From positions 1 to 19,473 of the forward strand of contig URDW01000022.1 of NCBI GenBank assembly GCA_900546735.1: a stretch of 19,473 bases of DNA. The letters are read 5' to 3'. A program made the translations under genes and the position numbers. This document shows, piece after piece, positions 13,792 through 19,473 of the stretch. A model generated the notes under the pieces. That model made no database searches, was not told the origin of the DNA, and saw only the letters and a list, made by a program, of their open reading frames with translations. Every line of letters starts with the position of its first letter. Positions within the stretch are counted from its first letter, which is position 1. This DNA comes from an uncultured Oscillospiraceae bacterium. Its GTDB lineage: Bacteria > Bacillota > Clostridia > Oscillospirales > Acutalibacteraceae.

Positions 13792-15171
13792 ATGGCACAG
13801 TTATGGAAAGGCCGGTTCCAAAAGGAGCTGGCAAAAGAGACAAACGACTTCAACGCCTCCATTGCGTTTGACAGCCGCATGTACGAGGAAGACATCCGCG
13901 GCAGCATGGCGCACGCCGCTATGCTCGGCCAGACCGGAATCATTGAAAAGAGCGAGAGCGACAAGATCATCGACGGTCTGGAGCAGATTTTAAACGACCT
14001 GAAAAACGGCAGCCTTGCGATCGACCCGGAGGCCGAGGACATCCACACCTTTGTGGAGGGCGAGCTGACAAAGCGCCTGGGCCAGACCGGCAAGCGCCTG
14101 CACACCGCCCGTTCACGCAACGACCAGGTCGCACTGGACATTCGCATGTACCTGAAAAAGGAATGTGACGTGCTGAGCGAAAAAATCAAAAGCCTGGTCG
14201 AGGTGCTGTGCGAAAAAGCCGAGCAGGAGAAAGACACGATCATGCCGGGCTACACACACCTGCAGCGCGCGCAGCCCATCACATTCGGCCACCATCTGAT
14301 GGCCTACGCAGCCATGCTGCTGCGCGACCTGGACCGACTGCAGGACACGAAAAAGCGCATGAATGCCCTGCCGCTCGGCAGCGGTGCGCTGGCCGGCACC
14401 ACCTACCCCATCGACCGCACGGTCACGGCCGGTCTTTTGGGTTTTGACAAGATCTGTGAAAACAGCCTGGACGGTGTGTCGGACCGCGATTTCTGCATTG
14501 AACTGGCGGCCGCCCTTTCCACCGTAATGGTACACCTGTCGCGCTTTTCGGAAGAGATCATTTTGTGGTGCTCGTGGGAATTCAAATTCGTGGAGCTGGA
14601 CGACGCGTTTTCGACCGGTTCCTCCATCATGCCGCAGAAAAAGAACCCCGACATTGCCGAGCTGGTGCGCGGCAAATCCGGCCGCGTGTTCGGCGACCTG
14701 ATGACCCTTTTGACGATGCTCAAAGGCACGCCGCTGGCCTACAACAAAGATATGCAGGAAGACAAAGAGGCGATCTTTGATGCGGTGGACACCGTAAAAA
14801 TGTGCCTGAACGCGTTTACGCCGATGATCGAAACGATGACTGTGCTGCGCGAGAACATGCGCCATGCAGCAGCCAAGGGATTTATCAACGCAACCGACTG
14901 CGCCGATTACCTGGTGGGCAAGGGTCTGCCGTTTCGCGACGCCTACAAGGCGACCGGCGAACTGGTTGCCCTTTGCATTCAAAAAGGCACCACGCTGGAG
15001 GCGCTGCCCCTGGCGGACTACCAAAACGTATGCGCGCTTTTTGATGAGGACGTGTACAAAGCGATTGACCTGGACCGCTGCGTAAAGCAGCGCCTGTCGC
15101 GCGGCGGTCCGGCCCCCGAAAGCGTTTTGGCGCAGATCGCGCATACAAAAGCCATTTTGCAGAAATACTAA
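13792..15171 (+). CDS. argH: Argininosuccinate lyase
   Basis: The enzyme splits argininosuccinate to arginine and fumarate, completing the arginine pathway. It has 459 residues from the ATG at 13792. Landmarks of the fumarase/aspartase superfamily are TARSRNDQ (105-112), PGYTHLQRAQP (152-162, H156) and the flexible catalytic loop GSSIMPQKKNP (276-286). An in-frame TTG 54 bp upstream would add 18 residues, but they derive from the intercistronic stem-loop; GAGGG six bases before the ATG supports the shorter form. No transcription terminator with a good U tract follows the stop, and the next promoter lies 60 bp away. Confidence 0.96.
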   Translation: MAQLWKGRFQKELAKETNDFNASIAFDSRMYEEDIRGSMAHAAMLGQTGIIEKSESDKIIDGLEQILNDLKNGSLAIDPEAEDIHTFVEGELTKRLGQTGKRLHTARSRNDQVALDIRMYLKKECDVLSEKIKSLVEVLCEKAEQEKDTIMPGYTHLQRAQPITFGHHLMAYAAMLLRDLDRLQDTKKRMNALPLGSGALAGTTYPIDRTVTAGLLGFDKICENSLDGVSDRDFCIELAAALSTVMVHLSRFSEEIILWCSWEFKFVELDDAFSTGSSIMPQKKNPDIAELVRGKSGRVFGDLMTLLTMLKGTPLAYNKDMQEDKEAIFDAVDTVKMCLNAFTPMIETMTVLRENMRHAAAKGFINATDCADYLVGKGLPFRDAYKATGELVALCIQKGTTLEALPLADYQNVCALFDEDVYKAIDLDRCVKQRLSRGGPAPESVLAQIAHTKAILQKY

Positions 15172-15231
15172 GCGAAACCGAACCGGATTTTGCGACACTT
15201 GTCGATTATAGCCGGACAAAGCAAGAAAAGA

Positions 15232-15260
15232 TTGACTATTAAAATCGGTTAGATTATAAT
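15232..15260 (+). promoter_or_regulatory. Sigma-A-type promoter of degV-ilvE
   Basis: TTGACT (15232-15237) and a perfect TATAAT (15255-15260) are 17 bp apart. The leader of about 55 bases can form a weak GGGCG/CGCCC hairpin (15271-15275, 15292-15296) ahead of the ribosome site. Confidence 0.8.
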
Positions 15261-15319
15261 AATTTTCAAAGGGCGTATCTTTCTTTTGAGGCGCCCAGCA
15301 CCATGAAAGAGAGATTGCT

Positions 15320-16171
15320 ATGTCCTATAAAATTGTTGTTGACAGCTGCTGTGAATTGACGGAAACGCTGAGAGCCTACCAAAACATTCAGGCCGTTCCG
15401 CTGACGCTGCAGATCGGCGACTACAAAATCGCCGACGATGAAAACTTTGACCAAAACGACTTTGTCACGCGCATGCTGGCGTACGAGGGCACTGCCAAAT
15501 CGGCCTGCCCGTCGCCCGGCGCTTTTGCCGAGGCTTATGCCGGCGATGCAGACGATATTTACGTCGTCACCATTACGAAGAAACTCAGCGGTACCTACAA
15601 CAGTGCGCTGCAGGGCATTGACCTGTACCGTGAGGACGGCAACGCATCCAAAAACATCCATGTATTTGACAGTGAAGGTACCTCGGGCATGGAAGTGCTG
15701 ATCGTGGAAAAGATCCACGAACTGGCTGAAACCGGCAAACCGTTTGACGAAGTGGTGGACGGTGTCAACGACTTTATTAAAAATCACCTTGGGCTGTATT
15801 TTTGCCTGGACAACCTGGAAAACCTGCGCAAAAACGGCCGTCTTTCCAACCTGGCGGCAGCCGTGCTCAAAAGGCTCAACGTCAAGCTGATCTGCAAGGC
15901 AGTAGACGGCGACATTGAAAAAGTTTCGCAGGATTTCACGATATCCAGAGCCATTTTAAAAATGTGCAACATCATGCGCGAGGAACTGGCAGCCGGCACC
16001 GCGCCGAAAAAGCTGATCGTGACACACTGCCGCTGCCCAGAGCGCGCCGATTTGGTCGCTGCCAAACTGAGCGAGAACCTGCAGTTTGAAAAGGTGGAAA
16101 CACTGAAAATGAGCGGCCTCAATTCCCTTTATGCAAACGACGGCGGCATCATCGTGTCGTTCTGCCACTGA
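15320..16171 (+). CDS. DegV family fatty-acid-binding protein
   Basis: The 283-residue protein shows DegV landmarks: the N-terminal VVDSCCEL (6-13), SACPSPGAF (61-69) with the lipid-contacting serine region, KLSGTYNSA (88-96) and LENLRKNGRLS (166-176). DegV/FakB proteins bind a single fatty acid; FakB partners present it to the kinase FakA for phosphorylation and phospholipid synthesis, but no fakA is in the window. GAGAG about 8 bases before the ATG at 15320 sets the start; an earlier ATG at 15303 is out of frame. It has its own promoter and is followed 32 bp later by ilvE. Confidence 0.9.
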   Translation: MSYKIVVDSCCELTETLRAYQNIQAVPLTLQIGDYKIADDENFDQNDFVTRMLAYEGTAKSACPSPGAFAEAYAGDADDIYVVTITKKLSGTYNSALQGIDLYREDGNASKNIHVFDSEGTSGMEVLIVEKIHELAETGKPFDEVVDGVNDFIKNHLGLYFCLDNLENLRKNGRLSNLAAAVLKRLNVKLICKAVDGDIEKVSQDFTISRAILKMCNIMREELAAGTAPKKLIVTHCRCPERADLVAAKLSENLQFEKVETLKMSGLNSLYANDGGIIVSFCH

Positions 16172-16203
16172 TTTTGAAAAATTTTTAAAAGAAGGCATAT
16201 AAA

Positions 16204-17268
16204 ATGGAAATCAAAATCGAAAAAACAAAAACACCGAAACAAAAGCCAGATCAAAAGAAGCTGGGCTTCGGCACCTACTTTACCGACCACATGTTCATTA
16301 TGGACTATGAGACCGGCAAAGGCTGGCACAACGCCCGCATCGTACCGTATGCGCCGCTGGTGCTCGACCCCTCGGCGCTTGTGTTCCACTATGCGCAGGA
16401 GTGCTTTGAGGGCTTAAAGGCTTACCGCTGCCCGGACGGCTCCGTACAGCTGTTTCGCCCCGACAAAAACGCCGAAAGAATGCAGTCAACGCACCGCCGT
16501 CTTTGCATTCCCGAAATTCCGGTAGCCGATTTTGTAGACGCAGTCAAGGCACTGGTGGCAGTGGACAAAGACTGGGTGCCCAGCGAGCCGGACACCAGCC
16601 TCTACATCCGCCCGTTTACCATCGCAACAGAACCGGTGCTCGGTGTTAAAGCTTCTGACAAATACCAATTCATCATCATCTGCTCGCCTTCCGGCGCCTA
16701 TTATGAAGAAGGCATGAACCCCGTCAAGATCTATGTAGAAGACGAGTATGTGCGCGCCACACCCGGCGGCACAGGCTACATCAAATGCGGCGGCAACTAC
16801 GCAGCCTCCATCATCGCCAGCGAAAAGGCGCACGAAATGGGCTATTCCCAGGTGCTGTGGCTGGACGGCGTGGAAAGAAAATATGTGGAAGAAGTCGGCT
16901 CCATGAACATCATGTTCAAGATCGACGGCGAGATCTACACCGCACCAACGGTCGGCACCGTGCTGCCCGGCATTACCCGCATGAGCTGCATTGAGCTGCT
17001 GAAAAAATGGGGCTACAAAGTCAACGAAACGCGCCTGGCGATCACCGACGTGATGCAGGATGCCAAAAACGGCAAACTGGAAGAGGTGTTCGGCACCGGC
17101 ACTGCGGCGGTCATCAGCCCCGTGGGCGGCCTGATGTACGAAAACGAGACCGTAGAGATCGGCGGCTTCCAGACCGGTCCGCTGACCCAGAAGCTTTACG
17201 ATACCCTGACCGGCATCCAGTTCGGCAAACTGCCGGATGATATGGGCTGGACGGTCAAAGTCGACTGA
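16204..17268 (+). CDS. ilvE: Branched-chain amino acid aminotransferase
   Basis: This 354-residue PLP enzyme of fold type IV interconverts leucine, isoleucine and valine with their 2-oxo acids. The PLP lysine is K194 in GYIKCGGNYAAS (191-202); FHYAQECFEGLKAYR (61-75), the EEVGSMN segment (229-235) and GTGTAAVISPV near the C-terminus are typical of the group II (eukaryote/Firmicutes-like) BCATs. AGAAGG lies 8 bases before ATG. It lies 32 bp after degV without an intervening terminator and is ended by a strong terminator, so degV-ilvE looks like a two-gene unit. Confidence 0.95.
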   Translation: MEIKIEKTKTPKQKPDQKKLGFGTYFTDHMFIMDYETGKGWHNARIVPYAPLVLDPSALVFHYAQECFEGLKAYRCPDGSVQLFRPDKNAERMQSTHRRLCIPEIPVADFVDAVKALVAVDKDWVPSEPDTSLYIRPFTIATEPVLGVKASDKYQFIIICSPSGAYYEEGMNPVKIYVEDEYVRATPGGTGYIKCGGNYAASIIASEKAHEMGYSQVLWLDGVERKYVEEVGSMNIMFKIDGEIYTAPTVGTVLPGITRMSCIELLKKWGYKVNETRLAITDVMQDAKNGKLEEVFGTGTAAVISPVGGLMYENETVEIGGFQTGPLTQKLYDTLTGIQFGKLPDDMGWTVKVD

Positions 17269-17274
17269 TTTTTC

Positions 17275-17302
17275 GGACTGCTGCTTTGCAGCAGTCCTTT
17301 TT
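17275..17302 (+). terminator. Strong intrinsic terminator after ilvE
   Basis: GGACTGCTGC (17275-17284) and GCAGCAGTCC (17288-17297) form a perfect 10 bp stem with a 3-base loop, followed directly by TTTTT. It begins 7 bases after the ilvE stop and ends 9 bases before the next start codon. Confidence 0.95.
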
Positions 17303-17311
17303 CAAATTTTA

Positions 17312-18160
17312 ATGCGAACGATCGATTTTACCGTGCCGCAGGACCTGCCGGCACAGAATATTAAAACCTATCTGCACCGTTTCGGCGTTTCCGGCTCGCT
17401 GCTGAAAACGCTGAAAAACGACCCAAACGGCATTTTGAAAAACGGCCGTGCCGCGCGCACCATTGACCCGCTGCTGCCCGGCGACCGGCTGCAGATCAAC
17501 ATTCCAACCGAAGGAACACCGCCGAAGCAAAGCGCGCAAAAAGTGCGCATCCTTTACCAAGACGACGACATTTTAGTAGCGGACAAGCCGCCGTTTATGC
17601 CGGTGCACGAAAGCCGCAACCACATCGGCGACACACTGGCAAACGCCGTGGCCGGCGAACTGGACGGCGCTTTTCGCAGCGTTTACCGGCTGGACCGCGA
17701 CACGAGCGGCCTGGTGGTGGTTGCCAAAAACAGTTTGAGCGCCGCCAAGCTGGCCGGACAATGCCAAAAGACCTATTACGCCGTGGCGCAGGGCGTGCTG
17801 GCACGCCCGGGACGCATCTGCCTGCCCATCGCCCGCATGGGCGACAGCATCATCAAACGCTGCGTTTCTCCGCGCGGTGTTTACGCCGCCACGAACTTTG
17901 TGCCGCTTGTCTGCCTGCACGGCAGAACGCTGCTGCAGATCCAACTGGAAACCGGGCGCACGCACCAGATCCGCGTGCATTTTGCCCACATCGGCATGCC
18001 CTTGGTGGGCGATTCGCTGTACGGCCAAGCAAACCCGCAGATCATGCGCCAGGCGCTGCACTGCGGCCGCGTTTCGCTGTGCCACCCGGTCACGGGTGCG
18101 CACATGCACTTTTACACGGCGTTTCCGCCGGAGTTTATGATTTGTATGCGAGGTGAATAG
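17312..18160 (+). CDS. RluA-family 23S rRNA-type pseudouridine synthase
   Basis: The 282-residue enzyme isomerises uridine to pseudouridine in structured RNA; the target cannot be assigned within the RluA/RluC/RluD group. An N-terminal S4-like RNA-binding region (about 16-64, GSLLKTLKNDPNGILKNG) precedes the catalytic domain with YRLDRDTSG (125-133, catalytic D128), QKTYYA (152-157) and GRTHQIRVHF (215-224). The frame is open back to 17237, but the extra 25 residues come from the ilvE end and the terminator. The ATG at 17312 matches the family's start although no SD is visible before it. The stop TAG abuts the next gene's ATG, so the two are translationally coupled. Confidence 0.9.
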   Translation: MRTIDFTVPQDLPAQNIKTYLHRFGVSGSLLKTLKNDPNGILKNGRAARTIDPLLPGDRLQINIPTEGTPPKQSAQKVRILYQDDDILVADKPPFMPVHESRNHIGDTLANAVAGELDGAFRSVYRLDRDTSGLVVVAKNSLSAAKLAGQCQKTYYAVAQGVLARPGRICLPIARMGDSIIKRCVSPRGVYAATNFVPLVCLHGRTLLQIQLETGRTHQIRVHFAHIGMPLVGDSLYGQANPQIMRQALHCGRVSLCHPVTGAHMHFYTAFPPEFMICMRGE

Positions 18161-19099
18161 ATGCCTGCCTTTTCCACACACTATGCCTTTGCCTGCCGCT
18201 GCGCCGGTCTTGTGCAGTCCCACTGCGGTTTTCTACCGGACAGAAACGCCCTGATGGTCGGCACGCAGGGGCCGGACATTTTCTTTTTCCATCGAATTTT
18301 ACCGGTGCTGATGCCGGGGCATTCCCTGCGCAAAACCGGTTCTGCCCTGCACCGTGCCAAGCCCGGCGACATTTTTGACGCCGCGGCACAGCATATCCGC
18401 AAAAGCAAAGAAAAGGAGATCTCCCTTTCCTACTTTTACGGTTTTATTCTGCACTACGCGCTGGACCGGTGCTGCCACCCCTATATTTATGCCAAGCAGC
18501 ATGAAATGCAAACCATTTACCCGTATCTGCACCCGTTCACCCTGCACAACGAGGTGGAGCTGGCGCTGGACGCATACGTTCTAAGCAAAGTCCTGCACGA
18601 AAAAGCACCGGCCGATTTTCAGCCGGCGCTGACCTTTTTTACAAATGCGCGCATGCTGAATGCGGTCGAGACCTGCATACAGGCCATTCTGAAAAACGCA
18701 TGCGGCTATATGCTGCCGAAAGGCGCCGCCGTACAGGCGATCACAGACACGCGCACTGCGCAGAGGATGCTGCACGACAAAAGCGGCTGCAAGCGCACAC
18801 TGGCCGTACAAGCCGAAAAAGCGCTTTTGCCGCTGACAGGCGGCCTGAAACTTTCCGTAATGATACGGCCGACCACAGCGCAAAGCGGCGCGGCTTATGC
18901 CAACGAACAGCACGTCTGCTGGCGCAGCCCCTGGCAGCCCGATGTGCCGCGACGCGAAAGTTTTTTGGACCTTTTTTACGCTGCACAGACCGATGCTGCC
19001 GAACTGCTGGACGGCTTTGACGCCGTTCTGCGCGGCGAGGCCTGCGGCAGCGAAATCACACAAAACCGATCATTTTTAACAGGAGTTGAAGTCAAATGA
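18161..19099 (+). CDS. Zinc-dependent phospholipase C-like protein
   Basis: The 312-residue protein resembles the bacterial phospholipase C/S1-P1 nuclease fold: MPAFSTHYAF (TH 6-7), GTQGPDIFFFH (34-44, D39), H64, and GFILHYALDRCCHP (94-107, with H98, D102 and H106) are the probable zinc ligands, and HNEVELALD (129-137) follows. There is no signal peptide, unlike secreted phospholipases, so it probably works in the cytoplasm or is inactive on lipids. Members of this group are common and uncharacterised in Clostridia. GAGGTG 5-6 bases before the ATG and direct abutment with the pseudouridine synthase stop fix the start. Its stop overlaps the luxS start by 4 bp (ATGA). Confidence 0.8.
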   Translation: MPAFSTHYAFACRCAGLVQSHCGFLPDRNALMVGTQGPDIFFFHRILPVLMPGHSLRKTGSALHRAKPGDIFDAAAQHIRKSKEKEISLSYFYGFILHYALDRCCHPYIYAKQHEMQTIYPYLHPFTLHNEVELALDAYVLSKVLHEKAPADFQPALTFFTNARMLNAVETCIQAILKNACGYMLPKGAAVQAITDTRTAQRMLHDKSGCKRTLAVQAEKALLPLTGGLKLSVMIRPTTAQSGAAYANEQHVCWRSPWQPDVPRRESFLDLFYAAQTDAAELLDGFDAVLRGEACGSEITQNRSFLTGVEVK

Positions 19100-19473
19100 A
19101 AACCATCCCCAGCTTTCAGGTAGACCACACGATACTGGAAAAAGGCATTTACATTTCCCGTATCGACGACGACATCACCACATACGACATACGCATGAAA
19201 AAGCCGAATATCGACCAGCCGCTGGCCAACTCGGCGCTGCACACCATTGAGCACCTGTTTGCCACCTATGTGCGAAACAGCGAGTTTGGTGACAACATCA
19301 TTTATTTCGGCCCGATGGGCTGCCGCACCGGCTTTTATTTCCTGACGCGTTCTCTGACCGATACATACTCTATACAACTGATCAAGGATGCGTTTCAGTT
19401 TATTGCGGATTTCTGGGGAAAAATCCCCGGCTGCTCCGCTGTGGAGTGCGGCAACTGGCGCGAACACAGCCTG
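19096..19473 (+). CDS. luxS: S-ribosylhomocysteine lyase, 3' end beyond window
   Basis: Only the first 126 codons are present, out of about 150-160 in the family. The enzyme cleaves S-ribosylhomocysteine to homocysteine and DPD, the autoinducer-2 precursor, in the activated methyl cycle. The metal ligands H49 and H53 (HTIEH) and C118 (ECGNW), the catalytic E52 and C76 (GPMGCRTGF, 72-80) are all visible. AGGAG (19081-19085) is 10 bases before the ATG, which overlaps the preceding stop codon. Its usual partner, methylthioadenosine/S-adenosylhomocysteine nucleosidase, is not in view. Confidence 0.96.
   Translation, partial: MKTIPSFQVDHTILEKGIYISRIDDDITTYDIRMKKPNIDQPLANSALHTIEHLFATYVRNSEFGDNIIYFGPMGCRTGFYFLTRSLTDTYSIQLIKDAFQFIADFWGKIPGCSAVECGNWREHSL

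Noticed and set aside
12417..14243. A 608-codon open frame on the minus strand opposite argG and argH
   Set aside because: It is antisense to two clearly functional genes with intact motifs, its translation matches nothing, and it reflects the GC-rich third positions of the real genes.
14113..15219. A 368-codon minus-strand frame opposite argH
   Set aside because: Shadow of argH with arginine/histidine-rich composition and no SD or family features.

Overview
The window is about 55% GC by eye, has clear Shine-Dalgarno (SD) sites and tightly packed operons. It carries Firmicutes-type versions of its genes: DegV, LuxS, a clostridial cysteine-rich protein, an atypical 'GRTEVCGNHTDH' galactokinase, and an S4/RluA-type pseudouridine synthase. 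I infer an anaerobic, possibly spore-forming Clostridia, most like gut Oscillospiraceae/Ruminococcaceae. No rRNA, tRNA, CRISPR, phage or insertion sequence is visible. Most of the window is chromosomal housekeeping and biosynthesis.

Left half, all minus strand, read from about 12.2 kb down to 0.15 kb. A promoter region at 12.12-12.27 kb drives a tightly packed aromatic amino acid operon: tyrA, aroB, aroA, aroC, pheA. Junctions range from an 8 or 28 bp overlap to direct abutment to a 29 bp gap. It covers 3-dehydroquinate synthase, EPSP synthase and chorismate synthase, then both branches to phenylalanine and tyrosine. DAHP synthase, aroD/aroE and shikimate kinase are not here. The same strand continues, 33 bp after pheA, into a VTT-domain membrane protein, a galactokinase-like GHMP kinase, a diacylglycerol/lipid kinase and a membrane-anchored glycosidase with carbohydrate-binding-like modules. 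After a nested inverted repeat comes a 19-cysteine protein of unknown function, and then a hairpin-rich terminal stretch.

Right half, all plus strand. argG and argH (last two steps of arginine synthesis) follow a near-consensus promoter with ArgR-operator-like repeats upstream. A second promoter precedes degV, followed by ilvE and a textbook terminator. Then come a pseudouridine synthase (rluA type), a zinc-dependent phospholipase C-like protein and the first 126 codons of luxS, which runs off the window. The last two junctions are abutting or overlapping.

The most interesting points are: (1) the inverted repeat at 955-1002, which buries the SD of the cysteine-rich gene and also looks like a terminator; (2) the glycosidase, galactokinase, lipid kinase and VTT set, which could be a glycolipid salvage module; (3) the divergent arg/aro control region. 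All functional calls rest on motif recognition by eye, with no database search.
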